From Streptomyces durocortorensis (GTDB lineage Bacteria > Actinomycetota > Actinomycetes > Streptomycetales > Streptomycetaceae), in assembly GCF_031760065.1 (NCBI RefSeq), contig NZ_CP134500.1, positions 6,014,001-6,078,000 of the forward strand: a DNA stretch of 64,000 nucleotides, in the 5' to 3' direction. Positions 6,991-15,488 of the stretch are shown here, piece after piece. Under the pieces are notes generated by a model. The model saw nothing but the letters and a program-made list of their open reading frames with translations. It was not told the DNA's origin and did no database searches. Numbering within the stretch: position 1 is the first letter of the stretch; every line of letters starts with the position of its first letter. Made by a program: the position numbers and the translations under genes.

Positions 6991-9037
6991 GCTCTTCCGG
7001 GCCGACGACCTCGACGACCTCGGCGCAGTCGTCGCGGCCCTTCCCGCCCGGCCGGACACGCTGGTCTATGCGCCCCAGGGCGCGTTCAACACCGGCACGG
7101 TGCACGGTGACCAGCGCATGAGCATGTCCGCCCCGGCGGACAGCGGCCCTGCTGCGGGACCGATGAGGCAGGGCCCCGTGCGGGCGAAGCGCCTGGCGGC
7201 GGTGAGGCGTCGCTTCGCGGCGCCGCCCGGGTTCGACGAAGCGCGCGCCGCACTCGACTCCGGCATTGTCGTGCTCATCGGCGAACCGGGCACCGGGCGG
7301 GAGACCCACGCCCTCAACCTGCTGGCCCACGGCAGGGAGGAACCCGTGGTCGTCCAGGTCGACGGGGCCGTCAACCTCTCCCGGTGGACACCGCGGCCCC
7401 GGGGCGTGCACGGCTATCTGGTGATGGAGCCTCCGGACCCGTTCGAGCTCCGGGCCTGGGACCTGTCCCGGCTGGAGGCCCTGTTGGCGGAGGCGGAGGC
7501 GGGAGCGCGGTTGGTCATCGTCGTCGCCGACGCCCCCGGACTGGGCGGAACCCTGGAGGACCGCATGGGCGTGCCGGTCCTGCGCCACCTCCCGCCGGAC
7601 CCGGGGAAGGTCTTCGCCGCCCATCTCGCGGACGGCTGCCCCGAGCAGGAGGCGTCCGCCGGGTGGCTGCGTACGCTGGAACCCGGCCAGTTCGCCCAGC
7701 TGTTGCCCGACGGGCTGCCGCCCCGCAGTGCCGCGCAGACGGCGGAAGCCGTGATCCGGCTCGGCATCGTCGGCGGGTCCTCCGGCACCGAGGTGGTGCG
7801 GGCTCTGGCCCGGGCCGAGGGCCGGGAGATCGTCGCCCGCGCCCAGGCCGAACCGCCTCTCCTCGCCCACCTGGTCTCCGTAAGCGTCTACGGCGGTCTC
7901 CACTGGGGTGTCGTGGCGGAACGGGCGGCGGAGCTGCTGAGCGTCACAGGGACCGCCGGGCGGCAGGATCCCGCCCAGTGGGGCTCCGGCCAGAAGCCTG
8001 CCGACCCCCCTCCTCGGCGCCCCTGGCCCGACATCCTCCGCGCCCTCGGAGCACACCGGGCCCCGGGCACCGGCCAGGCCGACACGGGCACGGACGCCGT
8101 GTCCTTCTTCCGGCCCGCGGTGACCGAGACGGTGTGGGAGGTCCTGTGTCGTGAACACGCGTACCTCCTGCCGAAGTTGCACACCTGGCTCGCGGCGACC
8201 GGACACGAGGCCGACCAGATCGAACGCGCCGGCCGGGCGGCCGCCTCGATGGCGGCGGCCACCCTCGGCCGCTCCCTGGAGTACCTGCGCGACCTGGCGC
8301 TGGCACCGTACCCGGCGGCTCCGGAGGTGGCCGCCCGGTGCCTGGGTGCGGCGGTCAGGGACCCTGCCGCGGCGCGCACGGCGAGCGATCTGCTTGAACA
8401 GTGGAGTACGGAGACCGAAGCGGCCCTGCGCAAGGCTGTCGCGCACGCCTGCCACGCGGACCGGGGAGGGCTCGCCACCGGGCACGCGCTGGACCTGATC
8501 CACCGGCTCATGGACACGCCGACCGGCGGACCGGACGACGACACGGCCGTCTTCACCACCGTCGAAACGGCTCTGGTGCAGCTCTTCGCGACGGGCGACT
8601 CGCGGGCCAGAGTCACTGTCCTCGGCCGGATGCGGGAGTGGAAGGAGTGCGGCGGCGTCCCCGGTCTGCTGGCGGCCCTGGCCTTCCCCGGCATGGCGAG
8701 CGCGGACATCACCTGGTGGAGCGAGCGGATCCCCGGCGACGCCGAGGTGGCGTCGGGCGCCGTCGAGCTGACCGGGCACGCTCTCAACGAATCGATCACC
8801 TACGGAGCGATGCGTGACGCCCTGCTCGTCTGGTGCTGCGGCGCGGACGGGCCGGAGCACCAGGGCCGCCGGGCTCCGGAGGAGCTGTTCGACGGTCTGG
8901 TGGCCGCCCGGCAGCCCGGATTCCTGCGCTGGCTCCTCTCCGTCGAGAGAGGGCCGGACACGCTGCCCGGCAAGGGTCTGGCGGCCCTGGCGCTCACCGA
9001 GTGGCGCAGCAAGTCCCCAGCCCTGAAAGCGGATTAA
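6980..9037 (+). CDS. STAND-like P-loop protein with N-terminal amyloid-signalling-like motif (paralogue B)
   Basis: The protein is 685 residues from GTG at 6980. The motif GAFNTGTVHGDQ spans 34-45, and the P-loop is GEPGTGRET (101-109), with the same Lys-to-Arg change and displaced Thr as the paralogue at 3423. A Walker-B-like ARLVIVVADAP follows, then a long helical region. Both paralogues place the motif after a VYAP segment and before the P-loop. The upstream overlap with the 95-residue gene implies co-translation. The stop TAA lies at the first unit of a 13-bp repeat array. Role inferred as for its paralogue; no repeat sensor family could be named. Confidence 0.65.
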   Translation: MTSELFRADDLDDLGAVVAALPARPDTLVYAPQGAFNTGTVHGDQRMSMSAPADSGPAAGPMRQGPVRAKRLAAVRRRFAAPPGFDEARAALDSGIVVLIGEPGTGRETHALNLLAHGREEPVVVQVDGAVNLSRWTPRPRGVHGYLVMEPPDPFELRAWDLSRLEALLAEAEAGARLVIVVADAPGLGGTLEDRMGVPVLRHLPPDPGKVFAAHLADGCPEQEASAGWLRTLEPGQFAQLLPDGLPPRSAAQTAEAVIRLGIVGGSSGTEVVRALARAEGREIVARAQAEPPLLAHLVSVSVYGGLHWGVVAERAAELLSVTGTAGRQDPAQWGSGQKPADPPPRRPWPDILRALGAHRAPGTGQADTGTDAVSFFRPAVTETVWEVLCREHAYLLPKLHTWLAATGHEADQIERAGRAAASMAAATLGRSLEYLRDLALAPYPAAPEVAARCLGAAVRDPAAARTASDLLEQWSTETEAALRKAVAHACHADRGGLATGHALDLIHRLMDTPTGGPDDDTAVFTTVETALVQLFATGDSRARVTVLGRMREWKECGGVPGLLAALAFPGMASADITWWSERIPGDAEVASGAVELTGHALNESITYGAMRDALLVWCCGADGPEHQGRRAPEELFDGLVAARQPGFLRWLLSVERGPDTLPGKGLAALALTEWRSKSPALKAD

Positions 9038-9166
9038 CCACGCGGCTTAACCACGCGGATTGACCACGCAGTTCGACCACGCAGTTCCACTACGCAGATT
9101 CACCACGCGGATCAACCACCCAGTTCCACCACGCAGATCGACCATGCGGATCGACCACGCGGACTC
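9037..9166. repeat. ten-copy degenerate 13-bp tandem repeat
   Basis: The units begin at 9037, 9050, 9063, 9076, 9089, 9102, 9115, 9128, 9141 and 9154. The consensus is ACCACGCRGATYG. The last codons of the P-loop gene (GCGGATTAA) fit the unit, so the array appears anchored on that stop codon. It fills the gap before the next RBS. It resembles iterons in geometry, but similar arrays with other units occur elsewhere in the window. Confidence 0.9.
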
Positions 9167-9179
9167 TCCCGGAGGAACC

Positions 9180-9908
9180 ATGCCCCTTCCCCCTCACCCC
9201 GGACTCTTCTCCACCGTCGAGCGCCACTGCGCCGACAGCGACCCGACACCCCGGCTCCGGCTCTTCGACGGATCGGAACCAGCGGGCATCCCCCTCACCC
9301 TGGGGCAGGCCCGCCGCAAGGTCTACGACCGCTCCGTGTGCCCCCAGGGGCGCTCGGCCCTGTGGCACCAGATCGCGGAGCGCAGGCAGGGGGCGCCCGT
9401 CGGGTCCGACTGGCCGACGGCCGTTGTGTGGCTGGGACTTCCCGGACTCCGCCGCACCGCTTTCCGGCTCAGCCACGGCTTCCGCGTCGAACGGGGGGAC
9501 GTCGAGGCCGAACTCGTCACCTGCTACCTCGAAGCGCTGGCGGAGCTCGGACCGGACACCCCCGACCCCGGCGGCCACGTGCTGCGCTCGGCCTGCTCGG
9601 GAGCGTGGGCCCTGTGGCGCAGGACCCGTTCCGAATGGGCGGTGGACGACGTGGAGACCACCGGGGGCGCTCCCCTCGACCCGGCGGGGGAGGGCTTCTG
9701 GGAGGCGGACTACGACCCGCCCGCTCGCCGGTCCGGACTCTCGGCGAACGTACGGATCACCGTCCCCGCGCACCGTGTGGAAGGTGTACGGCTCGGTGCG
9801 CTGGCCCGGGCCTGGGGAGCGGCGGACGCGGCGTCCGGCGTTCGGTACTCCGGCCGGGGCCGACAGGTCGCCAGGATGTCCCTCCGGCACGGCGGGAGGA
9901 AGGGATGA
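9180..9908 (+). CDS. uncharacterised protein, possibly sigma-factor-like
   Basis: The 242-residue protein starts at ATG 9180 behind GGAGGA. The central part (VVWLGLPGLRRTAFRLSHGF, then DVEAELVTCYLEALAEL) recalls the helical region of sigma-like proteins that accompany small HTH proteins in actinobacterial accessory elements; this is a resemblance only. The N-terminal LTLGQARRKVYDRSVCPQGR is basic. It overlaps the following HTH gene by ATGA. An in-frame ATG at 9060 falls inside the repeat array and was rejected as the start. Confidence 0.5.
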   Translation: MPLPPHPGLFSTVERHCADSDPTPRLRLFDGSEPAGIPLTLGQARRKVYDRSVCPQGRSALWHQIAERRQGAPVGSDWPTAVVWLGLPGLRRTAFRLSHGFRVERGDVEAELVTCYLEALAELGPDTPDPGGHVLRSACSGAWALWRRTRSEWAVDDVETTGGAPLDPAGEGFWEADYDPPARRSGLSANVRITVPAHRVEGVRLGALARAWGAADAASGVRYSGRGRQVARMSLRHGGRKG

Positions 9909-10177
9909 GCACCCACGCCGAGTCGCCTCTCAGCTTCCGCGAGATCTTCGACCTCCCGGTCAGTGTCGACCTGCGTACGGCCGCCAGGGCCTTCGGCATG
10001 TGCCAGGGCACCGCCTACCGGCTGATCGCGCAGGGCGACTTCCCGTGCCCCACGGTCCGGGTCGGCCGGCGCCACCGGGTGCTGACGGTTGACCTGTTGC
10101 GGGCGCTCGGCATCGAGGAGCGTCCGGTCTTCGCCGACGAGGTCGCCGACGGGGTCGCGCTGACGCTCTTCGACTGA
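9905..10177 (+). CDS. small helix-turn-helix DNA-binding protein
   Basis: The 90-residue protein is coupled to the previous gene by ATGA. The core VSVDLRTAARAFGMCQGTAYRLIAQGDFPCPTVRVGRRHRV is an excisionase/MerR-like winged helix: the HTH places TAARAFGM and GTAYRLIA, and VRVGRRHRV forms the wing. Proteins of this type are common as small regulators or recombination directionality factors in integrative elements, but no integrase is present here. The 3' end (CTCTTCGACTGA) is reiterated downstream in degenerate copies. Confidence 0.75.
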   Translation: MSTHAESPLSFREIFDLPVSVDLRTAARAFGMCQGTAYRLIAQGDFPCPTVRVGRRHRVLTVDLLRALGIEERPVFADEVADGVALTLFD

Positions 10178-10258
10178 CCCTCTTCGACCGCCTCACCGTA
10201 TCCGCCCCACTGCGACCGACCCACTGTGACTGACCTGTTTCGACTGAAGGAGCCTGCC

Positions 10259-11368
10259 ATGCCCACGTGTCTCGCCATCGGCCGGACGGCCGCCGCTGAC
10301 CCCCCGAGCCTGCCCCAGGACCTGTCCCCAGGCCTGTCCCCAGGCCTCTCCCCCGACGACCAGCGCCATCGGTCCACCACCTTCTACGAGGAGGTCGTTC
10401 GCCCCGCATGCGAACAGCTCGGTCTCACCTTCGTACGTGCGGACCGGCTCACGGAGGCCGGTTTACCCGGCGAACAGCTTCAGCGGATGGTGACCGAGGC
10501 CGACGTCGTCATCGCCGACCTCGGCGCACCCGACGCGGAGCTGGCCTTCGGCCTCGGTGTGCGGCACGCGCTTGGTCGTTGCACCGTCCATGTCGCCGAG
10601 ACGGCTGATGGGCCCTCAGGACCCGCGGGAGTGACGCCGCACATCGCGTTTCCCGCACATTCGGCCGACGCCGCCGGGGCCCGGCGGCAACTCATCGGCG
10701 TACTGACCGCAACGGTAGGCGGGCTGACCGCAACGGTGGGAGGGCAGACGGTCCCGGCGCTGCCCGCGGCTCCGGCGGAGCCCTGCGTGCAGACCGCGGC
10801 CGAGCCCGATGAGGAATCCCCGGGCCTCTTCGACCTGGTCGTCGAGGCGGAGGCACAGATGGAGGCCATCACGGGCGACATGGAGGATGTGGAGTCCGCG
10901 CTGGCGGATCTCGCGGCGATGATGGAGCTGATCACGGAGGACATGGCCCGGGTCAGCCACCCCGGAGCCACGATGGGCGCGAAGCTGACGGTGATCCACC
11001 GCCTTGCCCAGGCCATCGACGGACCGGCCGACGACCTGGAGGCGGCCGCCGAGCGCTTCGCGGGGCGCATGGAGGCGAGCATGGCCGCGCTGAGGGCGTT
11101 CCTGGAATGGGCAGAGGCCACGCCGCGCGGCGAATGGCCCGAGGGCGCCGAGGAGTTGCTGACGGACGTGGCCGGTGCACCGTGGGACATGCGGTCCGCC
11201 GCGGTCGCCTTCCAGGAGGTGCTGTCGTTGATCGACCTGTTCGCGGCCTCAAGCCGTCGGCTGCGCGGACCGGCTCGCCGCGTCGGTACCTCCCTGCGGA
11301 CCATCTTCGGGAGCGTGGCCGTTCTGGAGGAGTTGCAGGCGGCAGCCGCGAAGCTCAAGGGGTCCTGA
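10259..11368 (+). CDS. TIR/deoxyribosyltransferase-like N-terminal domain fused to a helical C-terminal domain
   Basis: The 369-residue protein starts at ATG 10259 behind AAGGAG. Residues about 1-120 match the conflict-system domain whose hallmarks are CLAIGR, then FYEEVVRPACEQLGLTFVRAD, then DVVIADLGAPDAEL and LGVRHALG. In relatives the helix start reads YELGxRHA with a catalytic Glu; here it is FGLGVRHA, so the Glu seems lost and the domain may only sense or bind. A linker with internal repeats (LSPGLSPGLSP; LTATVGG twice) leads to a helical, coiled-coil-like domain (about 195-369). Codon 69 is TTA (10463-10465), implying bldA dependence like the Crp-type gene of the island. Confidence 0.65.
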   Translation: MPTCLAIGRTAAADPPSLPQDLSPGLSPGLSPDDQRHRSTTFYEEVVRPACEQLGLTFVRADRLTEAGLPGEQLQRMVTEADVVIADLGAPDAELAFGLGVRHALGRCTVHVAETADGPSGPAGVTPHIAFPAHSADAAGARRQLIGVLTATVGGLTATVGGQTVPALPAAPAEPCVQTAAEPDEESPGLFDLVVEAEAQMEAITGDMEDVESALADLAAMMELITEDMARVSHPGATMGAKLTVIHRLAQAIDGPADDLEAAAERFAGRMEASMAALRAFLEWAEATPRGEWPEGAEELLTDVAGAPWDMRSAAVAFQEVLSLIDLFAASSRRLRGPARRVGTSLRTIFGSVAVLEELQAAAAKLKGS

Positions 11369-11460
11369 CTGTAAGGCCCGTATGGCCCGTATGAGCCCGT
11401 ACTGCCTGTATGGCCCGCACGGGCCGTACGACCTGTAAGGCCTGCCGGGCCTGGAGGGCC
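11369..11460. repeat. degenerate tandem repeats between convergent genes
   Basis: Degenerate copies of a roughly 9-10 bp unit resembling GCCCGTATG follow the stop. GGCCCG-CA-CGGGCC near 11409-11422 can form a small hairpin. No gene is seen up to 11488. Confidence 0.6.
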
Positions 11461-11488
11461 TCTCGGCCCCCAGGAGGGGCCCGCGCTC

Positions 11489-13534
11489 CTAAAGCGCCTG
11501 GCTGCCCGACACGAGAGGCACGACCGTGCGGTCACCGAAGGCCGTCCACGGCTGCCAGCCACCGCTCGGCCGGGTCTGGACGCGAGTCCGGATCCGGCCC
11601 GCGGTGGTGACGGCGAAGACGTGCAGGCGGCCGGTGGCGTCGGGGGCTGCCGTGGGGGTGGCGACGAGACGGATGCCGGGCTCCCCGAACTCCCCGCCGG
11701 GGTGTACGTCCCCGCCGGGCGAGGTCTGCCAGCGGTGGTTGAGGCGGGCTCCGGCGGGGGTGAGGGAAAGTGCCTCCAGGCGGCCGTCGGCGTTCACGGC
11801 GAGGGCCGGGGCGGAGGCGCTCCAGGCGAACAGCGGTTGCCACGCGTCCCAGCCGCCGCTCGGTACGGACTGGCGTCGGGTGAAGGTTCCCAGGCCCGAC
11901 GGGCCGATCGCGGTGACGGTGAGCCGGCCGCTGCCGTCGCCGGCCACCCGGGGCGCGGCACCGGCCGCGCTGCCGAACCGGTGCCATGCCGCGGTCCAGG
12001 GGCCGCCCGGTGTCTCCTGCCAGCGGTGGTCGATGCCCGCGCCGCCGGGGGAGAGGGCGAACACCTCCAACCGGCCGTCGGCGTTCGACGCGACCACCGG
12101 GGGTGCGCCCGCCGCCCCGCCGAAGCCGGGCTGCCACGGGTCCCAGGCGAGGGCCCCGGCCGACCGCTGCCGTCGCCGCGCGAGGGAGGCGCCGCCGGGG
12201 CTCAGGGCGAAGACCTCCAGCCTGCCGCGGGCGTCGCGCGCGACGGCGGGGGCGGCACCGGCCGGGCCACCGAACTCCTCCCAGTCGTACCAGCCGCCGT
12301 CCGGCCGCTGCACCCGGTGGTGCAGGTTGGCGCCGCCCGGGGCGAGCGAGAACACCTCCAGGCGGCCGTCGGAGGTGCGTCCGAGGGTGGGGACCGCGCC
12401 TGCCGGACCGCCGAAGGGCTCCCACGGCGACCAGCTGTCCGTGTGCGGATAGAGCTGGACGCGCCGCAGCATCGCACGGTCGGCGGCGTCGAGGGCGAAC
12501 ACCGTAAGGCGGCCGTTCACATCGAGGCCCGCCACCGGGTTGTCGGGGCTCTGCCACGGCGGCGGGGTGTCCCGCCAGGACAGGGGTGCCACGTACAGCC
12601 CGTTGCGGAACCAGCCCGCGGCGCTCGCGTACCAGTTCTCGCCGTCGCGGATCACCTCCACGGCGTGACCCGCCACATGCCCCGTACGGCCGGTCAGCTC
12701 GAAACGGAACGCGTCCCGTGACGCGAGGACATCGGTGCCCTCGTATCCGCCCCGGGGACCGATGAACAGGTAGTACCAGCCGTCCCGCTCGACGACGTAC
12801 GGCGACTCGGTGACCGACACGGTCGTGTCCGTGCTCGCGTCGGTGAACGCGACGCCCGGCTCGCCCCAGTGCAGCAGATCGGCGGAGCGACGGTGGGCCA
12901 CGACGTGGTGCCCGTCGCCTGTCGTGGAGGCCGCGGAGAGTTCCGTGTAGTACATGACCCACTCGCCACCGACCCGCAGCACCATCGGGTCCCGCGCGGC
13001 GCGCCCCCGGAACAGCGGTCCGGACGGTTCGCGGGTCCAGGTGAACAGGTCGGTCGACGTGGCGAGGTTGATCGCCGCGCTGTTCGTGCCGCCCGCCGCG
13101 TAGAACATCCAGAATCTGCCGTCCGCCTCGATGACGTGCGGCGCCCAGAGGTGTTCCTCACCGAAGTAGGACGGGTCGACGGTGAGTGCGTCGGGGTGGC
13201 TGGTCCAGGGCCCGTACGGGCTCGGCGCGGAGGCGTGGGCGAAGGACGTCTCCGCCGCGCTGTCGGGGGATTCGCCGCGCGGCGCGCTGTTCCCGACGAT
13301 GCTGAACAGGTGCCAGCGGCCGTGGGCCCTGATCAGCGTGTGGTCGTTGAGATAGCGCGGGCCCGCGGAGGTGGACGGGTCGTAGACGTACGTGAACGGG
13401 CCCGCGCCCACCTGGTACGGGCGCGGGGCGCTCCCGGGCGCGGCTGCGGCGACGGCCGGGCCGGCGCCCAGGAGCGGGAGGGCGCCGGCGCCCGCCGTGC
13501 CGAGCAACAGGCTCCGTCTGCTGATCGGAGGCAT
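11489..13534 (-). CDS. Tat-exported GH43/GH32-like protein with seven-repeat PLL-type propeller
   Basis: The 681-residue protein starts at ATG 13534 behind AAGGA. It has a twin-arginine signal (ISRRSLLLGTAGAGALPLL then ALA-rich cleavage area). Residues about 40-340 resemble a five-bladed GH43/GH32-type catalytic domain (FTYVYDPS, GEEHLWAPHV, WMFYAAGG, ARDPMVLRV, TESPYVVERDGWYYLF), so a secreted glycan-active enzyme is likely. The C-terminal half contains seven copies of a roughly 48-residue repeat (DGRLEVFALSPGG..HRWQ..PGG.W..W), a PLL-like lectin propeller. The same propeller occurs in the next two minus-strand genes. Substrate unknown. Confidence 0.75.
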   Translation of the reverse strand: MPPISRRSLLLGTAGAGALPLLGAGPAVAAAAPGSAPRPYQVGAGPFTYVYDPSTSAGPRYLNDHTLIRAHGRWHLFSIVGNSAPRGESPDSAAETSFAHASAPSPYGPWTSHPDALTVDPSYFGEEHLWAPHVIEADGRFWMFYAAGGTNSAAINLATSTDLFTWTREPSGPLFRGRAARDPMVLRVGGEWVMYYTELSAASTTGDGHHVVAHRRSADLLHWGEPGVAFTDASTDTTVSVTESPYVVERDGWYYLFIGPRGGYEGTDVLASRDAFRFELTGRTGHVAGHAVEVIRDGENWYASAAGWFRNGLYVAPLSWRDTPPPWQSPDNPVAGLDVNGRLTVFALDAADRAMLRRVQLYPHTDSWSPWEPFGGPAGAVPTLGRTSDGRLEVFSLAPGGANLHHRVQRPDGGWYDWEEFGGPAGAAPAVARDARGRLEVFALSPGGASLARRRQRSAGALAWDPWQPGFGGAAGAPPVVASNADGRLEVFALSPGGAGIDHRWQETPGGPWTAAWHRFGSAAGAAPRVAGDGSGRLTVTAIGPSGLGTFTRRQSVPSGGWDAWQPLFAWSASAPALAVNADGRLEALSLTPAGARLNHRWQTSPGGDVHPGGEFGEPGIRLVATPTAAPDATGRLHVFAVTTAGRIRTRVQTRPSGGWQPWTAFGDRTVVPLVSGSQAL

Positions 13535-13619
13535 GGGTTCCTTCGCGGGCATGAGGCCCTTCGCAGGTGTGAGGGCCTTCGCAGGTATGAGGCCTTCGTG
13601 GGATTGGGTCCTCCGGAGG

Positions 13620-15173
13620 TCAGTCGACGCCGGGGCCCGCCGAGTTGTTGAGCCAGTGCCACGGGGACCAGGTGGTGAAGCCGGTCTGCCTTTTGTGGAA
13701 GGTGCCGTCCTGGTTGGTGCCGAAGACCTCGATGCGGCCGTCCGCGTTGGTGGCGGCGGTGACCTCGGTGCCGCCGGTGCCGAAGGTCGCCCAGTCGCTG
13801 TAGGGGGCGTTCACGGCGGTCTGCCAGATGTGCATGGCGGTGGTGTCGTTCACGGCGAAGACCTCGACCCGGCCGTCGGGGGAGCGCTCGCTGGTGAGCT
13901 GCGAGTTGGCGGGGCCGCCCGTGGGGTCCCAGTCGGACCAGCTCGTGGGGCCGGTCTGATAGCGGTGGAAGACGCCGGTGGGGCCCGACGCGAAGATCTC
14001 CAGGCGGCCGTCGGCATTGTGATCGATCGTCAGATCATGGCCGCCTTCGCCGAATCCCTCCCACTCGGACCAGCCGCCGTTGGGGGCGGTCTGGTACCGG
14101 TGCCCAAGGGTGGTGCCGTTGAGAGCGAAGACCTCCAGCCGCCCGTCGGGTGCCTTCCCCATCTCCACCCGGCTGTCGGCGGGGCCGCCGCCCGTGGGCT
14201 TCCACCCCGACCAGCCGCCGTTCGGGGCGACTTGGTACTGGTGGAAGAGCCCTACCGGACCGGAGGCGTAGACCTCGATGCGGCCGTCGGCGTTGACACC
14301 GGCCGCGATGTCCCGGCCGCCGCCGCCGAAGTCCGCCCAGTCCGACCAGCCGCCCGAGGGCCGCGACTGCCAGCGGTGCTGGAAGGTGTTGCCGTTGATG
14401 GCGAACAGTTCCAGGCGGCCGTCGGCGTTCGGCGCGATGGCCAGTTGGGCGTTGCCGGGCCCGCCGAGCGACTCCCATTCCGACCAGTCGCCGTTGGCCT
14501 TCTGCTGCCATGCGTGATGGATGGCGTCGGCACCGGCGACGAACAGCTCCAGTCGCCCGTCCGCCGACCGCGCCGACACGACCCGTCCCGACTCCGACGG
14601 ATACACGGGCGGTTGGGGACGGGGAACGCTGCCCGGGGTGCAGGGGAGCACCACGCCGCGCTCCGCGAGGTGGACCTCGGGGTCGATCCCGCGCGAGGCG
14701 GACCGGTCGCTCCAGATCCGCAGATGGAGGTGGGGGCCGGTGGACTGCCCCTCGGAGCCCATCAGGGCGATCTGCTGACCGGCCACGACCCGGTCCCCGA
14801 CGGCGACGTCCCGTCGGCTCATGTGCCCGTACTCGGAGATCCGCCCGTCGGGGTGCTGGACCCGGATCCACTGGCCGTAGCCGGTGTTGTCGTACCCGGA
14901 GATGGTGACCTCGCCGTCGCCCACGGCGTAGATCGGCGTGCCGACGGCGTTGGCGATGTCGACACCGTTGTGGCCGTCGTGGAAGTGCTGGGACACGAAA
15001 CCGGCGGCCGGGCAGGCCGCTGTGGCGGCGAGGGCGGCGGTAGCGGTAGTGGTGGCGGTGGTGGTCCGGGCGGCGGCCGCGGCCGGAGCCGCGGGCAGCA
15101 GCGTCGGCAGCAGCAGGGCGGCTGTCGCCGCGAGAACCCAGGTCAGCGCGCGTCGGGAGAGTCCTGGAAGCAC
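13620..15173 (-). CDS. secreted M23 (LytM-type) peptidase with seven-repeat PLL-type propeller
   Basis: The 517-residue protein starts at GTG 15173 behind GGAGG. A signal peptide (ALTWVLAATAALLLPTLLPAAPAAAA) precedes an M23 metallopeptidase domain. Zinc-binding and catalytic motifs are HFHDGHNGVDIAN (His and Asp ligands) and GPHLHLRIW (HxH). The domain probably cleaves peptidoglycan cross-links outside the cell. The remainder is a seven-repeat propeller (DGRLELFAING..FQHRWQ..PSGGWSDW) of the PLL lectin type, likely a glycan-binding targeting module. Between it and the next gene lies a degenerate GAAGGCAGTGTG-type repeat region (about 15240-15350). Confidence 0.85.
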   Translation of the reverse strand: MLPGLSRRALTWVLAATAALLLPTLLPAAPAAAAARTTTATTTATAALAATAACPAAGFVSQHFHDGHNGVDIANAVGTPIYAVGDGEVTISGYDNTGYGQWIRVQHPDGRISEYGHMSRRDVAVGDRVVAGQQIALMGSEGQSTGPHLHLRIWSDRSASRGIDPEVHLAERGVVLPCTPGSVPRPQPPVYPSESGRVVSARSADGRLELFVAGADAIHHAWQQKANGDWSEWESLGGPGNAQLAIAPNADGRLELFAINGNTFQHRWQSRPSGGWSDWADFGGGGRDIAAGVNADGRIEVYASGPVGLFHQYQVAPNGGWSGWKPTGGGPADSRVEMGKAPDGRLEVFALNGTTLGHRYQTAPNGGWSEWEGFGEGGHDLTIDHNADGRLEIFASGPTGVFHRYQTGPTSWSDWDPTGGPANSQLTSERSPDGRVEVFAVNDTTAMHIWQTAVNAPYSDWATFGTGGTEVTAATNADGRIEVFGTNQDGTFHKRQTGFTTWSPWHWLNNSAGPGVD

Positions 15174-15488
15174 GAGTCCTCCTCCCCTTGGCAGTCTCGG
15201 GGTGAGTGGGATGGACGGTCGGGACATGCGAACCAGCGGTACGCAGGGCAGTACGAAGGCAGTGTGAAGTGGTGCGCAAGACAGCACGGAGGCAGTGTGA
15301 AGCGGTACGAAGGCAGTGCGAAGGCGGTACGGAAGCTAGCAACAGGGCGGGGCCCAGTAGACCCCGGAACGTTACGGACTGACAGGCGGAACCACGTCGA
15401 CTACACGGGAACGGTGCCGGAGCCGTCGTCCCGTTCGCCGCTGACGCGGTCCACGGGACGACGGCGTGAAGGGGAGAGGCCGCACCCC

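Noticed and set aside
9060..9179. N-terminal extension of the sigma-like protein from ATG 9060
   Set aside because: It encodes the 13-bp repeat array; GGAGGA and ATG 9180 give a better start.
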